Source: Typhlomys cinereus (Eukaryota > Chordata > Mammalia > Rodentia > Platacanthomyidae). From it: 64,000 nt of DNA. This document shows positions 22,346 through 33,983 of the stretch, in pieces (position 1 is the first letter of the stretch; every line of letters begins with the position of its first letter). The notes under the pieces are model-generated. The model was not told where the DNA came from and ran no database searches. It was given only the letters and a program-made list of their open reading frames with translations. The stretch lies in contig JALPQD010000916.1 in the NCBI GenBank assembly GCA_023101885.1, positions 124,001 through 188,000 of the forward strand, in the 5' to 3' direction. The position numbers were made by a program, and so were the translations under genes.

Positions 22346-24547
22346 CTGGCTGGAACGTGCAGGTGTGGGGTGACCCAGCTCCCCTGGAGACCTCTCCCAC
22401 CAGTGACCTTCGCTGCTTTTGTAACTTTGTGAGTCTTACACCTTTCTGGGCTTCCGAGACATCTGACTGTCGCTTGCGCACCAGGAGGGGCCGACGGGAA
22501 GCGGCTGGTAGCAGGTCTTCTTGGTTCTTTTAGAGAATTCTTTCCCTGCAAGTCCTTCCACCTTCTCTCCTGCTCCACACTCCTCCCTCTCCTCGCCCCT
22601 CCCTCCACTCTCAAAATGCCCTTTCGGCTTTTCTTTGTCTGGGGACACTGGATTCCTGACTCACGTTCCAGACTTCCTTCTTCTGCAGTCCACTAAAAAT
22701 GCCTCTCATCCGACGGGACCTGCTCACAACCTCAGGGAGCAGTTGCTAGGACTGGCTGCTCCCCTTTCCTCGTCCTGTCATGAAACAGGGGGTGGTCCGC
22801 ATTGAAGGAGATTAGATTTCCTGACGTGACGGTGGCGCTGAGCCCCGGCTCTCCTGAGCTCCATTTGCAGCCCCTTTTATGACTCTTAAGATCCTCTTAG
22901 TTCGAGACCACACGGCAGCACGCGTGTGGGTCAAGCGGGCAGGAGAGCGCGAGGGGGCCGCTTCACCCAGAATGGCTGTCACGTGCTGGGAGATCATTCT
23001 GAAGAGCCGCGTCCTGCTTTCCAGGAGGTCCGCGGCCCGCCTCACGAGCTGCGGTCCAGCCTCGCCTGCGCGCGTACACCTTCACATTCGCCTCCGAGGA
23101 ACCCCGCTGGGAAAGGGTCTGTTCCCCTGTCAGAGCTCACAGCCAGCCCCCCGCAGCAAGCATGGAGGTCGGCAACATCTGACTCAAGGGGCTGAGCGTC
23201 GCCCCCAGAGAGCCGGACGCTCTTGCATTCTTTCCCCAGTCCTCGCCTGCAAGGTTCCCCTGCAGAGTTGAGAAGAGTTAAGCTGGCTGCAGGCGTCCAG
23301 TATGAGCGACTGCGTGTGGCTGGTGAGATTCTGCTGGTCCTGAGAGCTCCGTCTGGGCGGGTGGCATTGACAGGCTAGGTGATGACGTGTCACCCAAGGG
23401 AGGCTGTCCAAGAAACCGTGTCATCTGGCAAGGCCCACGGGTCTGCGCTAGAACCCAAATCTGCGGCTTCTGGTTCCTGTATTGTTTTGCCGGAGTCAGG
23501 CTCACAGTCAAGCGCCGGCGTCTTGTCTCAGGGCTGACAATGCGGCTCTCCCTCCTTGACCCTTGGGGCAGCGGCCGTGGTCGCCAGTTGCAAGGAGCAG
23601 GAACCCAGGACCATGTGCCCGGGTCGGGACCAGGCGCGTTCATGCTCAGGAGTCCCTGAACTGGACCGGCATCCGCAGAATCAGAGCCCGAGTCAGCCAG
23701 GGCCGCGAGAGGCAGAACAGCTGGCGAACCGGGACCAGCGCTCTCAATTAATCTTGGGGTGGAGTCCAGTGACACGATGCGACTGAGGGACTGCGAGATG
23801 TGACTGGACACATCTTGATAGTTTAATTTTCAATAACACTTGGCCAGAGCTTGTTCACATAATTACTAAATAGATTAATATGCCAATATCTCTGATCAGC
23901 TGGATGGAAAAGATTTAGGCCTTGGAAGTTCTTTGACAAACCTTTAAATTAAAGTTGATGCTCTGGAGGAAATGGGGGCGCAGGTTTCTGGAGGGTGAGA
24001 CGTCAAATGCAGCCTCACGCCAAAGGCCTGGGCAATCTGTTGCCCCTTAAAAAGAAATCCTCCATGAGCAGCTGTGGGTGGTGTCAACGGGTCTGCGACA
24101 CCGCTCCGGAGTCTGGGCTGTAGGGACCTGCGCCCTTTCCCAGGTATTAGAAATTCTGATGGTACGTTCCTGGGGACATCACAGTGCGAATGCGTTGACA
24201 GTGTCACCACCACTGTGGGCAGGGTGGGCTCTCAGCCTGAGGTCCCTAGGGCTGCTCACCACGGTTAGTTACTCTCAGGAACGCAAGGGAGGAAGCTCAG
24301 GGTGTCTCCGCCCCTCATCTCCAGTGTGAGCAGCACCCCCAGGAGCAGGAAATGGATGGTCCTTTACCTCCTGCAATGAACAGGGGAAAGCCTTGTCGCT
24401 CCGCCTGGCCGGGGACCCACGCAGAGGAGCCCCGCACACTGGCCGCTCTGTGAAGTGCTGCATCTGACGCCGTGTCATGGCTGTGGCCCGGAGTGTACCT
24501 AAGAGCAGGCGAGCGCCAGGGAGCACCTCGGTGAGTGCGCGGCTGCG
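22346..24547. other. Unique GC-rich sequence with CpG-rich core
   Basis: No gene recognised. The CpG-rich part is annotated separately. 23810-23960 is an AT-rich island. Confidence 0.5.
22900..23790. other. CpG-rich segment, possible orphan CpG island
   Basis: In 22915-23110 I count about 21 CpG dinucleotides in roughly 195 bp at about 64% GC, near the number expected without CpG depletion. CpG density stays high around 23500-23720. No TATA box, initiator or open frame was recognised beside it. It could be an orphan CpG island or simply GC-rich subtelomeric-type DNA. Confidence 0.4.
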
Positions 24548-24790
24548 CTGGGTGCCCGCTCAGCAGCGTGGCCTTGCAGGCAGGAGGGTGCCAACCACCT
24601 AACACGGCAGGCTGGGTGGCAAAGGCGTTGTTATGCCAGCACCGAGGAGGTACGGACAGGTCGCTGGGCTCCCTGGCGGCCTGCCTGGGCTGCTGGTGAC
24701 GGAGAGACATGTTGTGCCTGAGGAATAACCCAGGTGGTCCTCAGGCCTGCACCGCACACACGCACGTGTGCAAACACACACGAGGCACAA
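24548..24790 (+). mobile_element. B4-type SINE, sense, diverged
   Basis: Head trace at 24548-24590 (gctcagcagcgtggccttgc). Body at 24607-24700 with the ordered phrases tgccagcaccgaggaggtac and ctgggctccctggcggcctg. Tail tgtgcctgaggaataaccca at 24715-24734, then a CA/CG-rich end to 24790. Confidence 0.68.
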
Positions 24791-25563
24791 GTGGTTCACA
24801 CGGTGTTTTAGGCAGCTGTGGAGGGTGGTCAGCTGACACGAGCAGAAAATCATCGCAGAGAAAGTGATCAGATGGGGGAGATGGGCATCGAAGAGCAGCA
24901 TGGTGAGGGTGGGAGGCTGCGCGCCCCTGGCTCGGGCCCCGGACCTAACGCTCGGTCCTTCCTCGCTCTCCGTTCTGCCATCTGGCCGTGGATCTGCTGA
25001 GAACCCTGGAAGCCGTGAGGTTCTGGGGGCGTGGGGGTCTTTCTCATCTACTTGGTCAGACACACAATGCGGTATAAGCAACTTTGGGGTGCGTGAAAGA
25101 GGCTCCTGACCACCTCCACCAGCCGTATCCCCTTCCCTCTGCTAGACAAGCGCACAGTCCCAGCAGTAGCGAGAGCAGTGGCCAGCGGCGGCCCCGGCGG
25201 TAGCGAGAGCGCAGCGGTCCAGTGAGTAGATTGCGTGTCTCCTGTGGGCTCCGTCAGCAGACCTGGGCCCACCACAGGCATGCAGCCGACAGGAGGACAC
25301 GGGACCCCAGAAAGCTCTGGCTTTGTGCCAGCAGGAGGAGGGAGGGGCACGGCTAAGCCTGAGCAGGAGGGTTGGAGACACCTCTCGGGCGCCCGTCCAG
25401 CTGTGGGAGGCACCCCCACCCTTCCTGCCAGCAGTCAGACCCGTGTGGTCCCCAAGGAGCTCCCAGGGGAAAATAGACCCCTTAAAGGGGGAGAAAGTGG
25501 AAACCAAATGGGAGAGAGGGGCTAACCGAGAGAAAGGAGCTCAGTACCACCCTGCTCTGCCGT
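24791..25563. other. Unique GC-rich sequence
   Basis: No feature recognised. Confidence 0.5.
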
Positions 25564-26104
25564 CACCCCTTCTCTGGTTGTGACCACCCCCTGGTTGTGA
25601 CCCCCCTCTGATAGTGACCCCTCCTGGTTGCAATCCCCCCTGGTTGTGCCCCCCCCGTCTGGTTGTGACTCCCCATCTTGTTGTGACCCCCTGATTGTGT
25701 CCCTCCGCCTGTTTGTGCCCCCCTGTCTGGTTGTGCCCCCCTCTGGTTGTGCCCCCTCTGGTTGTGATCCCCCTCTGGTTCTGCCCCCCTCTGGTTGTGA
25801 TCCCCCTCTGGTTGTGCCCCCCTCTGGTTGTGCCCCCCTCTGGTTGTGATCCCCCTCTGGTTGTGCCCCCCTCTGGTTGTGCCCCCCTCTGGTTGTGATC
25901 CCCCTCTGGTTGTGATCCCCCTCTGGTTGTGATCCCCCTCTGGTTGTGATCCCCCTCTGGTTGTGCCCCCCTCTGGTTGTGCCCCCCTCTGGTTGTGATC
26001 CCCCTCTGGTTGTGCCCCCCCTCTGGTTGTGCCCCCCCTCTGGTTGTGCCCCCCCTCTGGTTGTGCCCCCCCTCTGATTGCGCCCCTCCATTGTGACCCC
26101 CCTT
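25564..26104. repeat. 18-19 bp CT-rich minisatellite, about 29 copies
   Basis: Units of ctctggttgtgatcccc or ctctggttgtgcccccc; the 'gatc' and 'gccc' unit types alternate irregularly. Units at both edges are more diverged (ctgatagtgacccctcc at left, ctgattgcgcccctcc at right). On the minus strand it yields open frames of 189 and 229 codons rich in Gly, Arg, Gln, Thr and His. These are stop-free repeat translations, not a supported gene. Confidence 0.97.
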
Positions 26105-26524
26105 CCCTTTGGCTGATGCCTCAGATGCAGGTGTCATCAGGGTCATTCTGGACACGTTCCAGGAAGGAGCACTAAGCCCAGACTTGCAATCCACGCATGT
26201 CAGCAGACGGGGTGGGACACGGAGGCCCACTGAAAGTTTGCTCTTGCTCTTCCATTGGTCAAGCCAAAAAAGGTTTAAAGTGAATTTGTACTGGGGAAAG
26301 AGGATGTGATGGGCAGTCCCGGGGGTCCCCTAGAAAGAAAAGGTGCTGTCGTGGCGCTGTTCCGAGGGGGCACTTACGTCTGCCAGGCTTCCATGCCAGC
26401 GCAGTGACGCGGCCCTCTGTTGTCAGGCATAGCACAGCTGTCCGTCCCCGGGGGAGGGCTCATTCCATGGATTTCTGCCTCCCTAGGAGAGGAGAGCAAG
26501 TTATTTTCTTCCCCTGGCAGGAAA
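26105..26524. other. Unique sequence
   Basis: No feature recognised. Confidence 0.5.
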
Positions 26525-26640
26525 GCCAATGTAACTCGACAACTATTGATTTATTGAATACCCACTATGTGTGGGGTGTGAGCCTGGGCCAAGTCAATGC
26601 GGATCTGGGTCGAGCCATGAAGACATAGCCTGGTGGGGGG
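26525..26640 (+). mobile_element. L2 LINE 3'-end fragment
   Basis: attgatttattgaataccca and ctatgtgtggggtgtgagcc, then tgaagacatagcctggtggg (26544-26638), match the conserved L2 end 'tttattgagcacctactatgtgccaggcactg ... tctagtggggga' in order. A mammal-wide, very old element. Confidence 0.78.
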
Positions 26641-26654
26641 AGGAAATGGGGTGC

Positions 26655-26730
26655 TGACTGCTGGCGGAGTAGGGGCACAGGGTGAGGGCTGTGGTTCGAA
26701 TCCCAGCTCCGTCACTAACAGACAAAATGC
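26655..26730 (+). mobile_element. MIR fragment
   Basis: gggctgtggttcgaatccca and gctccgtcactaaca (26687-26721) match the MIR 5' half ('tgggttcgaatcccggctctgccacttac'). It sits immediately after the L2 fragment. Confidence 0.6.
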
Positions 26731-26744
26731 ACGGGTGCCATTTC

Positions 26745-26900
26745 CTTTCTTTTTTTAAAGTTTCGTTAGCACATATTAATTATACACAACGTTAGGCTCG
26801 TTGAGTCATTTTCCTACGTGCGCATGATGTGTCTGGTTGCTCACGCATCCTGTTCCCACTGACGACGTCCTGCTTCCAATCTCATGGTTTACTCTGTGCC
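26745..26900. mobile_element. Possible LINE-1 3'-UTR-type fragment
   Basis: The phrase ttagcacatattaattatac at 26766-26785, followed by sequence ending in cattttcctacgtgcgcatg, resembles a widespread rodent LINE 3'-UTR motif. The identity is from memory of the pattern only. Confidence 0.4.
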
Positions 26901-28340
26901 TTGGGGTCCGTGCGGAGGAAGTGGGCGTTGGCAGACGTGATGCGCACACAGAAAGCATCTGCCCGGAAAGGTCGGGTCGTCGCTGCGCACACCGCATGCC
27001 AACGCACGCTGCTAGTGCTGCAGCCCCGTCTCCTGCGCAGAGAGGCTCCCGTCCCGCAGCTTTGCTGCGCTGTCGGAGCTGCCCCTACGCACGGCGGTGA
27101 GCGACCCCGGCTCTGGGTCCACTGCCGCAGCTCCGTGAAATATTCAAGGCCACGGTGTCTGCTGGCGGTGATTAGCTCACTCCACTTTCCTTTGCCTCTG
27201 ACGAGGCCACTTGCTCATGTGCATTCGTCCTGACTTGCTTTGTCTTTCCCTTTTATTCAGAGCCCATTTCAAGATTTATGGAATAATTCTGTGGAATGCA
27301 TAACTCACGCTCTGTGGATCTGGGCAGGCTACATGGCCTGGAGCAAAATCCTCCCAGGAGTGGAGCAGGTCGGAGCCGTTCCGGTCCAGCTGCCCTCTGT
27401 CTCATCAGAAGCCAACGCGAAGGTGCTTAGGGAGCCCAGCTTGTGACTCGGCTGCGGAAATTACCTGGTGCCAGTGTCCCTGTCCTGTTGTGACCGGCTG
27501 GCCAGCGTGCTGGTTCACACGGAGCGCTGAGAGGCCTCCTGGGCCTTCTTGCTCTTGGCAGAGATTGACAGGCTCTTCTCAGCCTGCAGCCCGCTCCGGC
27601 CACCAGTCGGGCAGGTGCCAGCGGAGCCTGGCATTCAGCCTCAGCGACAGACCTTTGCTTTCCTCCTTCAGCTGCTCCAGCTGAAGCCTCGTGTGTGAGG
27701 GCCTCCGGGGCGCATGCCAGCTACAGGCCAGAACCCCGCTCGCCCTTTTCCTGACTGATCCTCCTCTGCAAGAACTGCTTCTGCTGCCAGCGTCGCCATG
27801 CCTGGCTTCCAACACCCCATGTGGCACCTGAAGTTGGCAGGAAAAGGGGGGATCGGGGAGGAGAGGCACATTCGTCAAGAGGGCACTGCCGTTCTGCTGA
27901 TTCCTGCCCATCTCTGGCTGCTGGCATGGGCTGTGGCCAGCCTCGGCCAGGACGAGGTTCATCCGAGGGCAAGTCGGAGAGCGCTCTGCAGTGCGCACCC
28001 CGGGGTGTGGAGTCAGGGTTTCTATGGCAATTATGGGGGAGAAGATTGCTGACGAAAATAAACCCGAAGACGTGCCTCTGACACGTGACCGTTTTATTCT
28101 CTGCTCGCACTTGTGCGAGCCAGACAGTGATCTCTTTGATTCGGGTTTTTTGAGATGGAAGTGAATTGATTGACAGGCATGACGAGTCCTAGAGCGAGTT
28201 GACGCTCATCAACAGAAGAACAGTGTGGGTGGACGCTGCGCGCCGGGAGTGGGGAGCTGGCCGTCCACTTGAGGAGGGGTGGGAAGCATGGCCGCTGCAG
28301 CCAAATCCATGGGCCTGTGAACGGCTTTGAAGCCAGTGTG
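26901..28340. other. Unique GC-rich sequence, no gene confirmed
   Basis: The minus strand at 27510-27700 shows two short adjacent frames with coiled-coil-like or basic composition (see findings). Nothing is firm enough for a gene call. Otherwise featureless. Confidence 0.45.
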
Positions 28341-28650
28341 CTAGCCGCGGACCAGCCGAAGGCTGACTAGCCGCGGACTGGTGGAAGGCTGACCAGCTGC
28401 GGACCAGCAGAAGGCTGACTAGGTGCAGACCAGGGGAAGGCTGACCAGCTGCGGACCAGCAGAAGGCTGACCAGGTGAAGACCAGGGGAAGGCTGACCAG
28501 CTGCGGACCAGCAGAAGGCTGACCAGCTGCGGACCAGCAGAAGGCTGACTAGCTGCAGACCGGGGGAAGGCCGACCAGCCGCGGACTGGCAGAAGGCTGA
28601 CTAGGTGCAGACTGGTGGAAGGCTGACTAGCTGCAGACCGGCGGAAGGCG
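28341..28650. repeat. 27 bp minisatellite, 12 copies
   Basis: Units are ctagccgcggactggtggaa or ccagctgcggaccagcagaa followed by ggctgac. Two linker classes (ctag/ccag) and two middle classes (gcggacc/gcagacc) are interleaved. It directly abuts the B4 element that starts at about 28652. Confidence 0.96.
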
Positions 28651-28651
28651 G

Positions 28652-28870
28652 CCCAGGGAGCGGGCTCAGCATGTAAGGTGCTTGATCTGTAAGCGGGAGA
28701 AGCTCACACAGAGCACATGCAGAGGGCTGGTCATGGCGGGCACACTTACAAGCTCAGGGAATGCCAGGACTCATGGGCCCGTCGGCGGAGCCATCCAGTG
28801 AATTGGTGACTCCCAGGCCAGCAGAGACACTGTCTCGGGAAGCAAGGTGGGCTTGGGGAACAGCAAACAA
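28652..28870 (+). mobile_element. B4-type SINE, sense
   Basis: Head gggctcagcatgtaaggtgc at 28664-28683. Body with gctggtcatggcgggcacac at 28725-28744 and ccatccagtgaattggtgac at 28791-28810. End phrase cagagacactgtctcgggaa at 28821-28840. Good ordered match to the ID-B1 composite. Confidence 0.72.
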
Positions 28871-29024
28871 TGTGTTTGCTGGCTGCAGACCCCCAGACCG
28901 CACACGGAAGCAGATGCAATGGAACGAGCACCTGTGAACGCAATGCCTGGGACATGGACGGCAGGGATCAGAGCGTCTCAGAGCCAGTCGGTCTGGCTTA
29001 CACGTGACACCTGATCTCAGACAA

Positions 29025-29456
29025 GGGGCAAAGGCAAGCAGAACCTCTACATATGTGCATGGCACACGTACATGCACACATTCATGCACACATACACACC
29101 TATGCACATGCATATACAAACATACACGTATGCATACACAGCTGTATATACGCACATACATGTGCAGACACAAAATAGAAACAAATTGGATAGCAAGTGA
29201 CAAATGACACTTGAGGCTGATCTCTGGACTCTACATATGTGACATAGCACGTGTACACACACACACACATGTGCACGCACACACACGCGCGCAAGCACGC
29301 ACACGCCACGTCCAGGCACAAAATAGAAGCCACGTGACGGCAGTTGAGGAGTGATGCTCAAGACTGTCCTCTGCCTCCACATCCACGTGCCATGTGCCCC
29401 CCCTGCATACACAAGCACACGCGTGTACACTCACATGCACACTCACACACAGTCCG
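29025..29456. repeat. Triplicated SINE-tail/CA-repeat cassette
   Basis: Three successive segments of roughly 140-150 bp. Each has a B4 tail-like lead-in followed by a CA/CATG-rich run: 29025-29178, 29179-29329 and 29330-29456. The lead-ins read aacctctacatatgtgca, ctggactctacatatgtgac and cctctgcctccacatccacg. The first two end with the same words, acacaaaatagaaacaaatt and gcacaaaatagaagccacgt. The sequence looks like repeated duplication of one SINE tail. Confidence 0.7.
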
Positions 29457-32400
29457 GAAGGCTCCTGAGCCAGGCGTGCCTGGGCAGTGCTTGGAGCACA
29501 AGGCAGAGACGCCCAAGCCGGGAGCCAGCATGTGTCGCCGCCTTACTTCTTGGGCCGGCAGCAGAGGCAGGAGGCTCCCATGTTGCTTCAGGTGACCGCA
29601 CCCGGGGCTCAGGCGTGGCCGGGTGGACTTCTGCTGTGGCTCCGTGGTCATGGGTCCCAGCACACATGGCGTGAAGGTGCTAGAAGAAGAGAATCGTGTT
29701 CGTAGCACGCACTGTAGGTCTTGTCAACGCAGGGAGACAAACACTCGCACAGTGCTTGTGCTGCGTTGGGAATCACATGAGGTATGTAGAGCCGGCTGCA
29801 GTGTCCAGAGCTGCGTGTGCACTGTGGCAAACACCACACCATCTCCTCCCACAGCCTCGAGCACTTGCCGATCGGTGTGTCCTCGTAGGGTCCAGAGCCC
29901 GCGCCCCATAAACACCAAGCTGGCTATGTGCCCCGTTCTGTGTAAGAGCCTGTGAGAACTTCGTCCTAAGAGAGGCTCACTGAGGCCACTACGCCCATGA
30001 GCATGTGTCCTGGGGACAGCACTCAAGGCATGTCTGAATAAGACATCAGCCTTCCAGAGGGGCACACTTGACTTAGGCTTGAGGGACAGACTGAGAAAGG
30101 CCAGAAGGCAACAGGAGAGACCCCTGCCCACGAGGCTGGCAAGGAGGGGAATCTTCAGTTGTTCCCTTGCAGCCTGTTGTCTCCAAGAATGGTGTGATCC
30201 CCCTGCGCCTCACCCTTAGACCTTGACAGGACTAGGATTCCCGGGGCTCTCCAAACACTTCCAGAATTGACGAGTGTTAGGTAAACATTCTAGATCTACT
30301 TAGTTCGGCGGTCAATCCCGTGGTCAAGGGTTGGGAGAGTGAGGTGAAGCGCTGGCCTGATCACATCTCTGAGGTTCAGGGAGCAGGTCGGGAGACCTTT
30401 ACCAGCTGACCAGGAGTAAAGCTGAGCTCTCCAGCCAGGAGAGACTCCCGGGTCTCCGTGGGCTGCTGCCGGCCCCTCCACATCTCACAGGTCTGACAAT
30501 CCCAGAATGTGCCGCCCATCATCCTTCCTTCCAAGACTGTGATCTCAGATTCCCAACGGCATTTATCAAAGTCACTGAAACATCCCCCGCCTGTCCCCTG
30601 AGGACAGGCTTCGAGGGGAAATGGGGGAGCTAATGAGTTTTCTTGCTGGTTGATCAGTTACCCTCCACCAACACCAGTAGCCCTGGGCTGTGCAGAAGGC
30701 GGGAAAGTATGCTGTGCCCAGCGCCGGCCCGGCTGCCGGCCTCTGTGGCCATGTTTCCAGGACTCCTGTGGCTCCCCGAAGCTCTGCCAATGGACCCAGA
30801 CCTTCTGTTTATCTTTATTCTCAAGCACCATCGGTTTAGGGGGATCTGCCTAGCCTCGTGGCTTCTCTCTGCCATCTCTTTGTCACGAGCACAACCCAGA
30901 CATCCACTGGAGTTTGGACCTTCTGCCTACGAGTCAGATTTCCAGCTCTAGGTTTGGCAACTGCTTCTGCCACAATGGACGACGCCAGCAAAACCAAATC
31001 TTGTGGTAGCAGTAGAGTTTGGGAACGGTCGCTACTCAGTCCTAAAGAGCATTCTCTTGACGTTGGACTGCCTCGGTGACCTTTCCTGCCTCTCCCAGAC
31101 CTCGACCCCCTTCCCTGACCCCACGCCATCTGCCTGCCTACTGCCAACTCAAGCTGGCCTCTTCTTGGAGGAGCTGTGCCCCTCCGTGTGTAGCATCGCT
31201 GCGTGCATCTCCTCCCAGGCTTCCATCCCACAAAGGCTGCCACAGAGAGCTCCAGAGAACAGATGGGAAGCTGTCATTACACGTCACTGATGCACGGCTT
31301 CGGCTGCATGCGCAGCTTCGGCTGCGCGCGCGCCAGATCTCCCAGCCAAGCTCGTAGCTCTTCCTCCATTCCCAGCCCAGCCAGGAGCGCAGCCCGCTTT
31401 GGCAAGAAGGGACGTGCGAGTTTCTAGGGCATTTTATATAAGGCACATGAGGATTGACAAGAGGCCCAGGAACAAGGCTTTTCTTCTTTTATTAGCAGAA
31501 AAATTACTGTGTTTGTCCAAGATCCTCGAGGGGTCTCCATTCAGAAGTCCGTGACCTGCTGCCCAGCATGAGCACTGCCGCAGTTGGAGAATTCAGGAAC
31601 CTTCTGGAGATGTCATGGAGCTTCCAGAAGCTTCCACGGGACAGGCTGCACGACCGCTGGCAGCCTGGCGTCTTAACCCCTTCATTTGATTGGGGAACCC
31701 TGACCTGAGCCAAGGACAGAAATGGACGGCCAAGGGACAGTTAGTGGGAAGCTGGGAATCAAATTCTGTTTAGTCAGGAAAGGATAGTGAGGTCCCCAGG
31801 GAGGGTGTTCTTTGCAAATTTTTATATGGAGGCCTGGGCCTTCCTTCTATGCTAGGATGGCTTACTGAGGTCACTTCAGGAAAGTGTGGCAATACAGTCA
31901 TCACTCACGTCTTGGGCAATGTACACACACTTTGAGGAGTGCACACTTCCACGAGGTGGGGAACACACTCCACTTGAGCTTTGGCCAGAGATTTTTCCTT
32001 TCTTATCCTGTGAGTTGGAGATCCAGACACCACTTTGATATAATTACTTCTCCTATTTTAGGAAATTTACCATGTGGCCAGAAAGTTAAGACTCTAGCAC
32101 CAGGCTGTCCTGGGACGATAGAGTTTTCTGGAAGGCGTTACACCGTGCTCCTTGGCTGAGGAGAGTAGATTCTGTGGTTTTCGGAGCTGGACCCCCGGGT
32201 CTCTGCTGAGGGGCTGTTCTTCCCGAAGTATGACCTGAGTGTGATTCTGCCACATCCTGGTCCTGTTCGCGGGGAAATGAGTTGTGTCGATGGAAGAGGC
32301 TGGAAGGAAGCAGTTAAGGATGGAAAGGTTCAGATGAGCTGTTCTGTGGTTCAACTACTGCGCCAGGATGGGAAATTGAACAAACCCAACTGAGGAAGAA

Positions 32401-33983
32401 GGAGGAGGAGAGCGGGAAGGGGAAGCTGTGTGCGTGTGTCCCCCGGGCAAGAAGCGCTTGCATTTCTGGGGACACCTTGGGATTTAGAGGTGAGTAACGA
32501 ACTGACTTTGTCACCGGCATGTTGGACTTGCTCATGACCTCTCTGGGTTCCAGGGGCTGAATGGAGCATTCAGAGAAGGGAACCATCTGAGGTTGACCTG
32601 AGGCAGACCCCAGCCCTGTCCCAGCCACAGGAAAGAGACATCCGGGCTGCCTTGAGGTCTGCGTTCTTGTCCTTGGTTTTCTTAAAAACATGCATTTGTA
32701 GTGATGCCATGAAGAAAAAAGGATGTAAACAGGCTCAAAATAGCAGGACCTGGCTAAGCTGGGAGGGGCTGAGCACAGGAGGAAGACATGCCCGTCCCTG
32801 CAGGGGACATACCCACAGGTGCATTGAATAAACTGATTCTTGAGGTGCGAAGTCCCCTCCCCCATTCTGGCTCTCCCCGGCTCAGCGAGCAGAGCACAGC
32901 CTAGCCTTCTGTATACTTGCTGTCCACAGCACCCTGCAGTGTGAAAAGTTTCCCCAGGAGGCTTAGAAAATGCATTTTTAGAAAATGCTCAGTCAACACT
33001 TGGTGCACCTTTGTGCCCCCTGCAGACAGCTGATCCTAAAGATCATGGCTGGACCCTTCTGGAAGCTTCCATCTAGCCCCTGGCTCAGGCAGGGCCAGGC
33101 TGGATCTCCCAGACCTGGACAACAGTGGCTTCTCTTCAGCAGTGTCTGCCGGTCCCGCCTTCAGGAACACTGAGCTGTCCTGACCAGTCCTGACCAGCCT
33201 GTGAGAAGCAGGTCGTCAGACCCCAGGTGTGGAGTGTGTGTATGGGTCAATCCAGCAGCACTGGTGGGGTGCAGGTGGGCTGCAGACCTGCCTCTCTGCT
33301 CTTCCTGTTAGCGGGGGTGGGGGAGGGCTGATCCGCCCACAGGCCACAGGAGACCTGCTGCTGTGCTCAAGGCGAACCGTGGACCCCGCAGGATACAGGC
33401 CACGCTCCTTGCTGGCCAGCGAGGCTTCAGTGCCCCTAGGAAGAGGAGCAGTCTGTCTGCGAGGGGGCTGTGTGCCCCCAGGAACTAGAGAAATAACAGC
33501 AGCAAGATCAATAAACTTGAGCGATTTCATAACGGGTTTGGGGTCAGTTTGGCCAGAGGGGAGAATTACCTGCAAAGCTGCTGCGTGGGCTGCCTGAGGC
33601 TGCGGTCGGAGGAGGACGTGCAAGGCGAGGCTGACACACGCCGAGGACTGAGCGCAGGCCGGCTGCGTTGTGGCTGAAGGGGTTCAGAAGGTGCCTCGAG
33701 GGGGACGCTGCAGACTGTGGGCCTCCAGCAGAGGGACGATCTGCCCCTCGTTTGGTGATTCGTGCTCATGAACTGAAACCAAGAAGCTTATGATGCCAAC
33801 AGTCTCAGTTTCTGCACGAAACTCCTCTGCACGTCCGGCGGAGGGGGCGGGAGCTCTCGCGCTGCCTGTACTGATGGGGTGAAGGCAGGTCAAGCAAGAA
33901 GTGGGGGTCTGGACGCACACACACGGGGCTGTGGTGCTGGAAGGGCTGAGCCCTCTGGCCCCACCCATGTGTTCTAGAGGGAC
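29457..33983. other. Longest array-free stretch, no gene recognised
   Basis: About 4.5 kb with no tandem array or confidently recognised transposon. Composition is mixed: 31310-31330 has a short GCGCGC-rich run, and 32380-32420 and 33310-33330 are purine-rich. No exon with convincing splice sites and open frame could be supported. Since the rest of the window is so repeat-dense, this is the best place to look for a missed exon or transcript with experimental data. Confidence 0.5.
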
